From positions 62,001 to 126,000 of the forward strand of contig NZ_KQ948931.1 in assembly GCF_001514235.1 (NCBI RefSeq): a stretch of DNA of 64,000 bases, written 5' to 3'. This DNA is from Streptomyces caeruleatus. Its GTDB lineage: Bacteria > Actinomycetota > Actinomycetes > Streptomycetales > Streptomycetaceae. Below the pieces are notes generated by a model. The model had not been told where the DNA came from and did no database searches. It was given only the letters and a program-made list of their open reading frames with translations. This document shows positions 55,179-64,000 of the stretch, one piece after another (position 1 is the first letter of the stretch; every line of letters begins with the position of its first letter). Made by a program: the position numbers and the translations under genes.

Positions 55179-56456
55179 ATGTCCGTCGTACGCGACCTGC
55201 GGGTCCTGCTGCGCTTCCGGAACTTCCGGCGCCTGCTCGTCGTACGTCTGCTCTCGCAGGGCGCCGACGGCGTCTACCAGACCGCACTCGCCACGTACGT
55301 CGTCTTCTCCCCGGAGAAACAGACCTCGGCCGCCTCGATCGCCTCCGCGATGGCGGTACTGCTCCTGCCGTACTCCCTGGTGGGCCCGTTCTCCGGCGTT
55401 CTCCTGGACCGCTGGCGCCGCCGCCAGGTCCTGCTCTACGGCAGCCTGCTGCGCACGGCACTGGCCTCGGCGACGGCCGCTCTGATCATTACCGGGGCCC
55501 CCGACTGGCTCTTCTATGTCTCCGCCCTGTGTGTCACCGCCGTCAACCGCTTCGTCCTGTCCGGCCTGTCCGCCGCACTGCCGCGCGTGGTCGACGAAGA
55601 CCGGCTCGTCATCGCCAACTCCCTGTCCCCGACCGCCGGGACGCTCGCGGCGACCGCGGGTGCCGGCCTGGCCTTCGTCGTACGGCTGGTGGCGTGGGAC
55701 TCCGACGCGGCCGTGGTGCTTCTGGGGGCCGCGCTGTACCTGTGCGCGGGACTGGCGTCACTGCGCATGTCCCGGGAACTGCTGGGGCCCGACCAAGAGT
55801 TGGTGCAGCAGCAACTCGCGACGGCCATCTCCGGCACGGCGCGCGACCTGGTGGCGGGGGTACGCCATCTCGCCACACCGCCGCGGCGGGAGGCCGTCTG
55901 GGCGCTGTTCACGATGACCCTGATGCGCTTCTGCTACGGCGCCCTGCTGGTCATGCTGCTGATGCTCTGCCGGTACGCCTTCTCCTCGAACGCCGACGAC
56001 GGACTCGCCTTGCTGGGGCTGGCGTTGGCCATTTCTGCCGCCGGCTTCTTCGCGGCGGCCGTGGCGACTCCTTGGGCTGCGGGGCGACTGGGCGCAGGCC
56101 TCTGGATCGCCGTATGCGCGGGGACCGCAGCGATCCTTGTGCCCGCGCTCGGTCTCCCGTTCACCCCAACTCCCATGCTGGCGGCGGCATTCGTCCTGGG
56201 CCTGACGACGCAGGGAGCGAAGATCTCCACTGACACGATCGTGCAGGCCTCGGTCGAGGACGGATTCCGTGGCCGGATTTTCTCCGTGTACGACGTGCTG
56301 TTCAACGTCTCCTTCGTCGGAGCGGCAGGCGTCGCCGCGCTGATGCTGCCGCCGGACGGACGCTCGGTGCCGCTCGTGGTCACTGTCGCCGTTATCTACG
56401 CGGCAGTTGCTGCGGCTATGGCCCGCTTTGAACGCCAGCCTGTGTCACATCAATGA
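55179..56456 (+). CDS. MFS transporter
   Basis: The 425-aa product has about 12 membrane segments, with FRRLLVVRLLSQGADGVYQT at helix 1 and GPFSGVLLDRWRRRQVLLYG as the loop 2-3 motif. It resembles the enterobactin-exporter-type MFS group, with a VEDGFRGRIFSVYDVLFNVS segment in the second half. The substrate is unknown. The ATG is at 55179. Confidence 0.9.
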   Translation: MSVVRDLRVLLRFRNFRRLLVVRLLSQGADGVYQTALATYVVFSPEKQTSAASIASAMAVLLLPYSLVGPFSGVLLDRWRRRQVLLYGSLLRTALASATAALIITGAPDWLFYVSALCVTAVNRFVLSGLSAALPRVVDEDRLVIANSLSPTAGTLAATAGAGLAFVVRLVAWDSDAAVVLLGAALYLCAGLASLRMSRELLGPDQELVQQQLATAISGTARDLVAGVRHLATPPRREAVWALFTMTLMRFCYGALLVMLLMLCRYAFSSNADDGLALLGLALAISAAGFFAAAVATPWAAGRLGAGLWIAVCAGTAAILVPALGLPFTPTPMLAAAFVLGLTTQGAKISTDTIVQASVEDGFRGRIFSVYDVLFNVSFVGAAGVAALMLPPDGRSVPLVVTVAVIYAAVAAAMARFERQPVSHQ

Positions 56457-56566
56457 CACAGAGCCACTCCCGGCCGCTCCGGTGTCAGTGGGGCCCGGTA
56501 ACTTACGTGCGTCTTATTTCCGCGCTTAGTTCGCGCCACGCACCCATGTTCTAGGGGGACCCCCAA

Positions 56567-57088
56567 GTGACAACTCCGCCGCCCCAGGGTAATCCGTTCG
56601 CCCAGGGCCAGAACCCGTACGGCCAGCCGCAGGCCCAGGCACCGTACCCGCCCCAGGGCGGCTACCCGCAGCAGCCGGGCCAGCCCGGGTTCCCCCAACA
56701 GGGCGCGGCGCCTTATGCGCCGGTTCCGCCGCAGCAGCCGCGTCGCAAGGTCACCTTCAAGACGATCAAGAACGTTAGCGCCGTCGTGATCGTCGCCATC
56801 ATGATGATCGTCGGCTACGTAATGAGTCAGGACGATGCCAAGAACGCTGCGGAAGGCGACTGCCTGAAGACCCCGTCCTCGTCGGTCTCGGATGACAAGC
56901 TGGAGGTTGTGGACTGCTCCTCCTCCGAGGCCGAGGTGAAGGTCCTCAAGAAGGTCAAGGGGCACTACACGCAGCTCACTGCTGAGGCCGAGTGCGGCAA
57001 GGTCGACGGTGCCACCAGCTTCTACACCGAGACGATGAAGACGGGCACGAGCGACGACGAGTTCCTGCTGTGCCTCAAGGACGTCTGA
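56567..57088 (+). CDS. Pro/Gln-rich single-span membrane protein
   Basis: The 173-aa product begins with a cytoplasmic tail of about 60 residues rich in Pro, Gln, Gly and Tyr. One membrane helix follows (VSAVVIVAIMMIVGYVM). An extracytoplasmic domain with four Cys, probably two disulfides (GDCLKT, VVDCSS, AECGKV, LLCLKD), completes it. It resembles the Streptomyces LppU/SCO3897-like family; the role is unknown. The GTG at 56567 follows AGGGGGA. Confidence 0.87.
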   Translation: MTTPPPQGNPFAQGQNPYGQPQAQAPYPPQGGYPQQPGQPGFPQQGAAPYAPVPPQQPRRKVTFKTIKNVSAVVIVAIMMIVGYVMSQDDAKNAAEGDCLKTPSSSVSDDKLEVVDCSSSEAEVKVLKKVKGHYTQLTAEAECGKVDGATSFYTETMKTGTSDDEFLLCLKDV

Positions 57089-57103
57089 TCTGATCTCTTC
57101 ACT

Positions 57104-57143
57104 ACTGAGGGCCGGTGTTTCACGTGAAACACCGGCCCTCAGT
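57104..57143. terminator. 40-bp perfect palindrome centred on parS
   Basis: The perfect parS at 57117-57130 is extended by ACTGAGGGCCGGT on the left and its complement on the right. It lies 16 bp after a stop codon between convergent genes, so it can act as terminator and ParB site. Confidence 0.88.
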
Positions 57144-57151
57144 GCATCGCG

Positions 57152-57179
57152 GGGTCATGTTTCACGTGAAACATGACCC
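57152..57179. terminator. 28-bp perfect palindrome centred on parS
   Basis: The perfect parS at 57159-57172 is flanked by GGGTCAT and its complement. It is the second such hairpin in this gap, 42 bp from the first centre to centre, and lies 12 bp from the cca stop. Confidence 0.86.
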
Positions 57180-57190
57180 ACTCCACAAGC

Positions 57191-58633
57191 TCAGCCCTGC
57201 TCGGCCCACCACTCCTTGAGCGCCGCCACGGCCTCGTCATGCACCATCGGCCCGTTCTCCAGCCGAAGCTCCAGCATGTGCTTGTAAGCCCGCCCGATCA
57301 CCGGCCCAGGCCCCACGCCGAGGATCTCCATGATCTGGTTACCGTCGAGGTCGGGGCGGATGGAATCCAGTTCCTCCTGCTCCTGCAGCTGGGCGATCCG
57401 CTCCTCCAGGCCGTCGTAGGCACGGGACAGCGCGGCCGCCTTGCGCTTGTTCCGAGTGGTGCAGTCCGAGCGGGTCAGCTTGTGGAGACGGTCGAGGAGG
57501 GGGCCGGCGTCGCGGACATAGCGGCGAACCGCCGAGTCCGTCCACTCACCCGTGCCGTAGCCGTGGAAGCGCAGGTGAAGTTCGACCAGATGTGAGACGT
57601 CCCTCACCAGTTCGTTGGAGTACTTCAGGGCCGTCATGCGCTTCTTCGTCATCTTCGCGCCGACCACCTCGTGGTGGTGGAACGAGACCCGGCCGTCCTT
57701 CTCGAAGCGCCGCGTGCGCGGCTTGCCGATGTCGTGGAGCAGCGCCGACAGCCGGAGGGTCAGGTCGGGGCCGTTCTCCTCCAGCGCCATCGCCTGCTCC
57801 AGGACGATCAGCGTGTGCTCGTAGACGTCCTTGTGGCGGTGGTGCTCGTCGCTCTCCAGGCGCAGAGCCGGGAGCTCGGGCAGCACATGGTCGGCGAGCC
57901 CGGTGTCGACCAGCAGGGTCAGGCCCTTGCGAGGCTGGGCGGAGAGGATCAGCTTGTTCAGCTCGTCCCGCACCCGCTCCGCCGAGACGATCTCGATGCG
58001 GCCGGACATCTCCTTCATCGCGGTGACGACCTCGGGAGCCACCTCGAAGTCGAGCTGTGCCGCGAAGCGCGCCGCCCGCATCATGCGCAGCGGGTCGTCC
58101 GAGAAGGACTCCTCGGGAGTGCCCGGCGTGCGCAGCACACGCTCCGCGAGGTCCTCCAGGCCGCCGTGCGGGTCGATGAACTCCTTCGCCGGAAGCGCCA
58201 CGGCCATCGCGTTCACCGTGAAGTCCCGACGGACGAGGTCCTCCTCGATCGAGTCGCCGTACGACACCTCGGGCTTGCGCGAGGTCCGGTCATACGCCTC
58301 CGAGCGGTAGGTGGTCACCTCGATCTGGTAGCCGTCCTTCTGTGCCCCGACCGTGCCGAAAGCGATACCGACCTCCCACACGGCGTCCGCCCACGGGCGC
58401 ACGATCTTCAACACGTCCTCGGGACGAGCGTCGGTCGTGAAGTCCAGGTCGTTGCCGAGCCGGCCGAGCAGCGCGTCCCGGACCGACCCGCCGACCAGGG
58501 CGAGTGAGAACCCGGCCTCCTGGAAACGGCGGGCGAGGTCGTCGGCGACAGGGGCAACCCGCAGCAGTTCACTCACCGCGCGGTGCTGCGCCTGGCTCAG
58601 GGCGCTGGGCTTGTCTTCGTTGGCGTTCGGCAC
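57191..58633 (-). CDS. cca: CCA tRNA nucleotidyltransferase
   Basis: The 480-aa class II CCA-adding enzyme has FSLALVGGSVRDALLGRLGND, DLDFTTDARP (the two metal-binding Asp) and VRRDFTVNAMA. The central SFSDDPLRMMRAARFAAQLD is followed by an HD domain (LSALLHDIGKPRT). It adds or repairs the 3' CCA of tRNA. The GTG at 58633 starts the conserved region; it has no Shine-Dalgarno sequence and TACCCT lies just upstream, so it may be leaderless. Confidence 0.96.
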   Translation of the reverse strand: MPNANEDKPSALSQAQHRAVSELLRVAPVADDLARRFQEAGFSLALVGGSVRDALLGRLGNDLDFTTDARPEDVLKIVRPWADAVWEVGIAFGTVGAQKDGYQIEVTTYRSEAYDRTSRKPEVSYGDSIEEDLVRRDFTVNAMAVALPAKEFIDPHGGLEDLAERVLRTPGTPEESFSDDPLRMMRAARFAAQLDFEVAPEVVTAMKEMSGRIEIVSAERVRDELNKLILSAQPRKGLTLLVDTGLADHVLPELPALRLESDEHHRHKDVYEHTLIVLEQAMALEENGPDLTLRLSALLHDIGKPRTRRFEKDGRVSFHHHEVVGAKMTKKRMTALKYSNELVRDVSHLVELHLRFHGYGTGEWTDSAVRRYVRDAGPLLDRLHKLTRSDCTTRNKRKAAALSRAYDGLEERIAQLQEQEELDSIRPDLDGNQIMEILGVGPGPVIGRAYKHMLELRLENGPMVHDEAVAALKEWWAEQG

Positions 58634-58904
58634 AACAGAAGAGGGTACGTGGCCGAGGCGACCGGGATCGCCTCCATTAAACGTGCACATTCGGTGGTGC
58701 GGACAGCTCCGGAGATACGCGCACAAGGTCTGCTCTTGCGACGTACGAAACTGCTCCCCTTTATAGGGGCACATACAGGACAGGACCGACGGCCCGAACC
58801 GATCTTGTGGATGAGACCGCGGCACTTCCTCTCAGCGCGCATCGTTACCATGCGTGGACGCACATTCCGACGACCACTGACGACGACGAGGGACGGGCGA
58901 GCGC

Positions 58905-61313
58905 GTGGCCGAGGCGGCAGACTTCCAGGGGATGAGTCCCTCACCTGCCCGCCGGTGGATGCGGCGCACCGGAGCATTGCTCGCCGGGGCGCCTCTGCTG
59001 GCCGGTCTGCTCCAGCTGCCTGCCGCCACCTCCACACACGCCGCCGAACAGGACTCCCTGGAGGCCGCTTCCGGCTCGGGCACGGTGGCCGTCGCTGTGG
59101 ACTCGCTCACCCCCACCGTTCCCGGTGAGGGCGACACCCTCACGGTGTCCGGCACGGTGACCAACGAAGGCAAGCAGGCGGTCACCGACGCTCAGGTGGA
59201 CCTGCGCCTGGGATCGCCCGTGAACACCCGCTCGGCCATCGACACGGTCGCGGGGCGCAGCGACTATCAGGAGCGCCTCGACGGGTCCCCGGTGGGCGGA
59301 AAGTACGTCGAGAAGTTCTCCAAGCTCACTCCGGGCGTTTCCCAGCGCTTCAGTGTCTCCGTACCGGTCGACAAGCTGGATCTTGGCGCGGACGGTGTCT
59401 ACGAGTTCGCCGTCTCCCTGTCCGGCGAGACGGCCGCGCGGCCGTGGGACCAGGTGCTCGGCATCCAGCGGACGTTCCTGCCGTGGCAGCCCGACGCGGC
59501 CGATACGAAGACCCGGACGACCGTTCTGTGGCCGCTCATGTCCACCTCGCACATGACGGCGCAGACGGGGTCGGACGAGTCGCAGACGCCGGTCTTCCGT
59601 GACGACGACCTCGCCAAGGAGATCTCCCCGGGCGGCCGGCTGCAACAGCTCGTGTCGCTCGGCAAGGAACTCGACGTCACCTGGGTGATCGACCCGGACC
59701 TGCTGGCCTCGGTGGACGCGATGACGGAGCGCTACCGCGTCCAGGGCGACGGTGACACGACCAGGCCGGGCACCTATCGCACGGTCGCCACGCAGTGGCT
59801 GGCCGAGCTCCAGGACGCGGTGCAGGACAAGGAGGTGGTCGCCCTGCCCTTCGCCGACCCCGACCTGGCCTCCCTGGCGCACAACGGCACCAATGTCACC
59901 GGCTCCCTGAACCACCTCAAGGAGGCCACCGACGTCGCCGCTGACACGGTCGACTCGATCCTCCACGTGCAGCCGTCCACCGACTTCGCCTGGCCTGTGA
60001 ACGGCGCCGTCGACCCGTCCATCGTCAAGGTCGCCACGTCCGCCGGCGCGGACAAGGTGATCGCCCGCAGCGACAGCCTCGTGGAGACCGGCGGCCTGAC
60101 CTACACGCCGTCCGCGGCCCGCCCCATCGGCGGCGGGACGACAGCGGTCGTCGCGGACGCTCGGATGTCGACGGCGTTCCAGGGCGACCTGACGAAGGCG
60201 TCGAACTCGACGCTCGCCGTGCAGCGGTTCCTGGCCCTGAGCCTGGCCCTCAACCACCAGACGGACAAACAGCGCAGCATCGTCTTCGCCCCACAGCGGA
60301 TGCCCACGCCGAGCCAGGCCCAGACGATGGCCGAGGCGGTCACGGCGCTCCAGGACGGCACGTGGACCCAGTCCCAGGACCTCACGGCCGCGGCCACGGC
60401 CAAGCCGGACTCCGGCGCCACCACGAAGGTGCCGGCGGCGTCCAGGTACCCCTCGTCGCTGCGCAAGCAGCAGCTGCCGCGGTCGGCCTTCGAGCAGGTC
60501 GCCGGCACGCAGGACAAGCTCGACAAGTTCAAGGTGATCCTCACCAACAAGTCCCGGGTGGTGACCCCCTTCGGGCGGGCCATGAACCGCGCGATGTCCA
60601 CGTCGTGGCGCGGCCGCTCCGCGGAGGCCGCGGACTACCGCAACGGCATCGAGGCGTACGTCGACTCGCTGGCCGGACAGGTCACGCTGATCGACAAGTC
60701 GGAGACCAAGCTCTCCGGACGCAGCGCCACGATCCCCGTGACCGTGCAGAACAACCTGGTCCAGGGTGTCGACCACCTAGTGCTGCGGCTCACGTCGATG
60801 AGCCCGAGGCGCCTGGAGATCGACGGCGACGCCTTCTCCGAGCAGGACGTCGCGGTCTCCGGTGGACACAGCCAGACCGTGAAGTTCACCACGTCGGCAC
60901 AGGCCAATGGCCAGGCCACGGTCGTCGCCCAGCTATTCACGGAGGACGGCCAGCCCTACGGCAAACGCGTCACCTTCGACGTGAAGGTCACCGAGTTCAC
61001 GGCCACCGTGATGCTGGTCATCGGTGGCGGTTTCCTTCTGCTCGTCCTCGCCGGGTTCCGTATGTACACGCAGCGCAAGCGCGCGGTGGCCCGGGCGGCC
61101 GAGGAGGACGGTTCCCAGGAGACGGACGAGAACGACGGCGATCCGCAGAACCCGGAAGGCCCCGAGGACCGTCTCACGCCCGAGGGACTCCTCGAGGAAG
61201 AGTCGGACACCGGTATCCGGGCAGACGCCCCGGAGCAGCCGAGTGACCCTGCACCGGACACCGCAGCGGAAAGCAACGACCCGTCCGGCACGGGTGAGAG
61301 AGTGGACCGTTGA
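58905..61313 (+). CDS. Large secreted, membrane-anchored protein (DUF6049-like)
   Basis: The 802-aa product has an N-terminal signal (RRWMRRTGALLAGAPLLAGL to THAAEQ). A beta-rich domain (TPTVPGEGDTLTVSGTVTNE), a long extracellular region and one C-terminal membrane helix near residue 710 (VMLVIGGGFLLLVLAGFRMY) follow, then an acidic cytoplasmic tail. The family is conserved next to murJ in actinomycetes and is thought envelope-related; the exact function is unknown. It lies 46 bp upstream of murJ and is probably co-transcribed. Confidence 0.9.
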   Translation: MAEAADFQGMSPSPARRWMRRTGALLAGAPLLAGLLQLPAATSTHAAEQDSLEAASGSGTVAVAVDSLTPTVPGEGDTLTVSGTVTNEGKQAVTDAQVDLRLGSPVNTRSAIDTVAGRSDYQERLDGSPVGGKYVEKFSKLTPGVSQRFSVSVPVDKLDLGADGVYEFAVSLSGETAARPWDQVLGIQRTFLPWQPDAADTKTRTTVLWPLMSTSHMTAQTGSDESQTPVFRDDDLAKEISPGGRLQQLVSLGKELDVTWVIDPDLLASVDAMTERYRVQGDGDTTRPGTYRTVATQWLAELQDAVQDKEVVALPFADPDLASLAHNGTNVTGSLNHLKEATDVAADTVDSILHVQPSTDFAWPVNGAVDPSIVKVATSAGADKVIARSDSLVETGGLTYTPSAARPIGGGTTAVVADARMSTAFQGDLTKASNSTLAVQRFLALSLALNHQTDKQRSIVFAPQRMPTPSQAQTMAEAVTALQDGTWTQSQDLTAAATAKPDSGATTKVPAASRYPSSLRKQQLPRSAFEQVAGTQDKLDKFKVILTNKSRVVTPFGRAMNRAMSTSWRGRSAEAADYRNGIEAYVDSLAGQVTLIDKSETKLSGRSATIPVTVQNNLVQGVDHLVLRLTSMSPRRLEIDGDAFSEQDVAVSGGHSQTVKFTTSAQANGQATVVAQLFTEDGQPYGKRVTFDVKVTEFTATVMLVIGGGFLLLVLAGFRMYTQRKRAVARAAEEDGSQETDENDGDPQNPEGPEDRLTPEGLLEEESDTGIRADAPEQPSDPAPDTAAESNDPSGTGERVDR

Positions 61314-61358
61314 GCGATGTCGTGGCCGGTGGGCCCGGGACGATGAGGTGGGGTAACC

Positions 61359-63599
61359 ATGAACGCGCCGTACGACGGTGACCGCGGCCAGCCCGCGGGC
61401 CCCTCGGGGCACCCCGAGGGCCCGCCGCCCGAGCACGGCCAGGTACCGCCGCAGCACCCCGCGGACATGTACCTCCAGGACGCATACGCCCAGGACCCCT
61501 ACCGGGCCCAGGACCTCTCCGCCCAGGACCCGGTCGCCGAGGCGCTGTACGACCGCGCCGCCCACCCGCCGCCCCCGCCGGGCACGTACCAGCCGCCCCA
61601 GGCGCTGTACGCCCAGCCGCCGCAGTCGCCGTACGCCCCCGACCCGCACGTGTGGGCGCAGACCCCGGCGCCCGAGCCGGAGGGTCCGACCCAGTACCTG
61701 CCGTACGGCGACGATCACCGTACGACCCAGTACGTGGGCGTCGACGACCTCGTCACGCACTCCACCGAGAAGCGCCCCGAGCACGACGCCTTCGCGCACC
61801 TCTTCCGGGACCAGCAGCAGGGCGGCCACCCGCAGTACCAGCCGCCCGCCGTCCCCGGGCCGTCCCCGGCGCCGACCGCGGGCCCGTACCAGGGAGCTCC
61901 AACGCCTGCCGCGGCCGAGAGCGCCCCGCCTGCGCCCGCCCCTGCCGCGGCGCCGGCCGCGAAGAAGGGCGGGCGGGCCGGCGGTCTGCTGAAGTCAAGC
62001 GCCGTGATGGCCGCGGGCACGATGGTGTCCCGGCTCACCGGCTTCGTACGGTCCATGATGATCGTCTCGGCGCTGGGCCTCGGCCTGCTGGGAGACTCGT
62101 TCCAGGTCGCCTACCAGCTGCCGACGATGATCTACATCCTGACCGTCGGCGGCGGCCTCAACTCCGTCTTCGTGCCGCAGTTGGTACGCGCCATGAAGGA
62201 CGACGAGGACGGCGGCGAGGCCTACGCGAACCGTCTGCTGACCCTGGTGATGGTGGCGCTCGCCGCCCTCACCGCGCTCGCGATGGTCGGCGCGCCACTC
62301 CTGGTCAAGGCCCTGTCGACCCCCGTCGCCAACGACCCCGCCGCCAACGAGGTGGCCGTCACCTTCACGCGTTACTTCCTGCCCTCGATCTTCTTCATGG
62401 GCGTCCATGTGGTGATGGGCCAGATCCTCAACGCCCGCGGCAAGTTCGGCGCGATGATGTGGACCCCGGTCCTGAACAACATCGTCATCATCGTGACGCT
62501 CGGGATGTTCCTCTGGGTGTACGGCACCGCTGAGCGCTCCGGCATGGCCGTCACGAACATCCCGCCGGAGGGCCAGCGGCTCCTCGGGATCGGTGTACTG
62601 CTCGGCCTGGTTGTCCAGGCCCTGGCGATGATTCCGTACCTGCGCGAGACGGGTTTCCGACTGCGGCTGCGCTTCGACTGGAAGGGCCACGGTCTCGGCA
62701 AGGCGGCGATGCTCGCGAAGTGGACGATCCTGTTCGTCCTCGCCAACCAGGCGGGTGCCCTCGTCGTCACCCAGCTGTCCACGGCCGCCGGCGTCAACTC
62801 CGACGTCGACGGAACCGGCTTCGCCGCCTACGCCAACGCCCAGCTGATCTGGGGTCTGCCGCAGGCCATCATCACCGTCTCGCTGATGGCGGCCCTGCTG
62901 CCGCGCCTGTCGCGCTCGGCGGCCGAGGGCGACAGCGGCGCTGTCCGGGACGACATCTCCCAGGGCCTGCGGACGACGGCGGTCGCGATCGTCCCCATCG
63001 CCTTCGGATTCCTCGCCCTGGGCATCCCGATGTGCACCCTGATGTTCGGCACCTCCGGCGCGAGCGAGGCCACGAACATGGGCTTCATGCTGATGGCCTT
63101 CGGCCTCGGCCTGATCCCGTACTCCGTGCAGTACGTGGTCCTGCGCGCGTTCTACGCCTACGAGGACACCCGGACCCCGTTCTACAACACGGTCATCGTG
63201 GCGGCCGTCAACGCCGCCGCCTCCGCCGTCTGCTACTTCGTCATCCCGGCCCGCTGGGCCGTCGTCGGTATGGCCGCCTCGTACGGACTGGCCTACGCGA
63301 TCGGTGTGGGCGTTGCCTGGAGCCGGCTGCGCAAGAAGCTCGGCGGCGACCTCGACGGCGCCCGCGTGATGCGGACGTACGCCAGACTCTGCATCGCTTC
63401 GGTGCCCGCGGCGCTGCTGAGTGGTGCGGCCTGCTACGGCATCGCCCAAACCCTGGGGCAGGGCGTTGTCGGCTCCTTCGCCGCTCTGCTGGCCGGTGGA
63501 GCCGTGCTGCTCGGGATCTTCTTCGTCGCCGCACGCCGGATGCGGATCGAGGAGCTGAACTCACTGGTCGGCATGGTGCGCGGACGCCTGGGTCGCTGA
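61359..63599 (+). CDS. murJ: Lipid II flippase MurJ (MviN)
   Basis: The 746-aa product has about 190 disordered Pro/Gln/Tyr-rich residues. The 14-helix MurJ core follows (SSAVMAAGTMVSRLTGFVRS, VAYQLPTMIYILTVGGGLNS, FYAYEDTRTPFYNTVIVAAV). It flips lipid II across the membrane for peptidoglycan synthesis. The GAGGTGGGG ribosome site lies before the ATG at 61359. The following kinase-like gene suggests the known actinobacterial MurJ/pseudokinase pairing. Confidence 0.96.
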   Translation: MNAPYDGDRGQPAGPSGHPEGPPPEHGQVPPQHPADMYLQDAYAQDPYRAQDLSAQDPVAEALYDRAAHPPPPPGTYQPPQALYAQPPQSPYAPDPHVWAQTPAPEPEGPTQYLPYGDDHRTTQYVGVDDLVTHSTEKRPEHDAFAHLFRDQQQGGHPQYQPPAVPGPSPAPTAGPYQGAPTPAAAESAPPAPAPAAAPAAKKGGRAGGLLKSSAVMAAGTMVSRLTGFVRSMMIVSALGLGLLGDSFQVAYQLPTMIYILTVGGGLNSVFVPQLVRAMKDDEDGGEAYANRLLTLVMVALAALTALAMVGAPLLVKALSTPVANDPAANEVAVTFTRYFLPSIFFMGVHVVMGQILNARGKFGAMMWTPVLNNIVIIVTLGMFLWVYGTAERSGMAVTNIPPEGQRLLGIGVLLGLVVQALAMIPYLRETGFRLRLRFDWKGHGLGKAAMLAKWTILFVLANQAGALVVTQLSTAAGVNSDVDGTGFAAYANAQLIWGLPQAIITVSLMAALLPRLSRSAAEGDSGAVRDDISQGLRTTAVAIVPIAFGFLALGIPMCTLMFGTSGASEATNMGFMLMAFGLGLIPYSVQYVVLRAFYAYEDTRTPFYNTVIVAAVNAAASAVCYFVIPARWAVVGMAASYGLAYAIGVGVAWSRLRKKLGGDLDGARVMRTYARLCIASVPAALLSGAACYGIAQTLGQGVVGSFAALLAGGAVLLGIFFVAARRMRIEELNSLVGMVRGRLGR

Positions 63600-63735
63600 G
63601 CCGGGGGTACGCGCACAACCATCGTCCGCCATCGTGTGTCGTGCATAGCGGCGGACTGTGGGCACAATTGGTTCGGCGTCGGACGGCGCGCACGGAGTCT
63701 GGCGGCGCGCATTGGATGGGGAGGCAGGAACGACG

Positions 63736-64000
63736 GTGGCGGAACGGAGCACGGCTGCCGTCGACGTGGCAGACAACAGCGGCGACGAGCCGCTGACCGC
63801 GCAGGCGGACCAGTCCACGGCCGACGGGGTGGCCAAGAATCGGGAGCGGGACACGGACATCGACGAGGCACAGGGGAGTGGCGGGACCGAGGGTCCCGGA
63901 AAGGCCTCACCGCCCGAACTGCACAGCGGTCACAAACTCGCCAGACGCTACCGCCTCGAGGAGTGCGTCACCCGTCTGGACGGTTTCAGCAGTTGGCGTG
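63736..64000 (+). CDS. Protein kinase-like protein, 5' part only
   Basis: Only the first 88 codons are in the window. They encode a disordered acidic region, then HSGHKLARRYRLEECVTRLD, which fits the start of the kinase-like fold of the protein encoded next to murJ in Streptomyces. In mycobacteria a pseudokinase domain is fused to MurJ and controls it. GGAGG lies before the GTG at 63736. Whether catalytic residues are present cannot be seen here. Confidence 0.8.
   Translation, partial: MAERSTAAVDVADNSGDEPLTAQADQSTADGVAKNRERDTDIDEAQGSGGTEGPGKASPPELHSGHKLARRYRLEECVTRLDGFSSWR

Noticed and set aside
61995..63449. 484-aa open frame opposite murJ
   Set aside because: It is antisense to the MurJ core and its composition is that of a shadow frame.
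1..64000. CRISPR arrays, rRNA or tRNA genes
   Set aside because: Reading both strands I found no regularly spaced direct repeats and no cloverleaf with a GGTTCGA-type T-arm. A GGGTCGAATCC string near 19051 has no matching stem.

Overview
The window is a high-GC chromosomal segment from a Streptomyces species. The evidence is extreme third-position GC, frequent GTG starts, an SsgA/SsgR pair, PtpA, FemX-type cell-wall enzymes and many copies of the Streptomyces ParB site GTTTCACGTGAAAC. Nine perfect copies in 54 kb, plus dnaB and the rpsF-ssb-rpsR-rplI operon, place it in the origin-proximal core. From remembered S. coelicolor synteny (not searched), the window would match roughly SCO3893 to SCO3947 in reverse order, with oriC beyond the right end.

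Layout. 1-6.1 kb: cydA-cydB-cydDC operon (cytochrome bd oxidase and its ABC exporter) behind a Rex operator. 6.2-13 kb: cyclophilin-like protein, HisC-type aminotransferase, LacI regulator, metallophosphoesterase, two membrane proteins. 13.1-15.1 kb: thiC under a TPP riboswitch whose variable arm carries two parS-like palindromes. 15.2-30.4 kb: YibE/F protein, ssgA-ssgR, small membrane and cupin proteins, ptpA with a coupled cystathionine-lyase gene, a LysR regulator with a TTA codon, Nudix, globin-flavoreductase, GNATs, MFS/MarR pair, serine beta-lactamase-like protein.

30,490-40,265 is an apparent 9.8-kb Tn7/Mu-like transposon absent from the core layout. Its ends share a perfect 11-bp inverted repeat beginning TGT. 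The genes tnsA, tnsB, tniB and tniQ run in one direction with tnsA nearest the dnaB side, and the right end lies 7 bp past the dnaB stop codon. This resembles Tn7 placed downstream of glmS. Cargo is a 416-aa unknown protein and a divergent four-gene operon of small unknown proteins joined by 4-nt overlaps. tnsB, tniB and tniQ carry apparent single-base frameshifts and one cargo gene an in-frame TAA, so the element looks decayed.

40.3-45.5 kb: dnaB with DnaA boxes in its divergent upstream region, a MATE transporter, and rplI-rpsR-ssb-rpsF. 45.7-53 kb: envelope genes (small membrane protein, FemX, alanine-racemase-fold enzyme, GT87-like transferase, class A PBP). 53.2-57.1 kb: PadR with a palindromic operator, inositol-phosphate synthase, MFS, a Pro/Gln-rich membrane protein. 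57.2-64 kb: CCA-adding enzyme, a large secreted membrane-anchored protein, MurJ and the start of a kinase-like protein.

The unifying theme is origin-proximal chromosome organisation. parS sites sit in intergenic terminators, at a start codon, inside coding sequence and inside a riboswitch, interleaved with replication, division and peptidoglycan genes.
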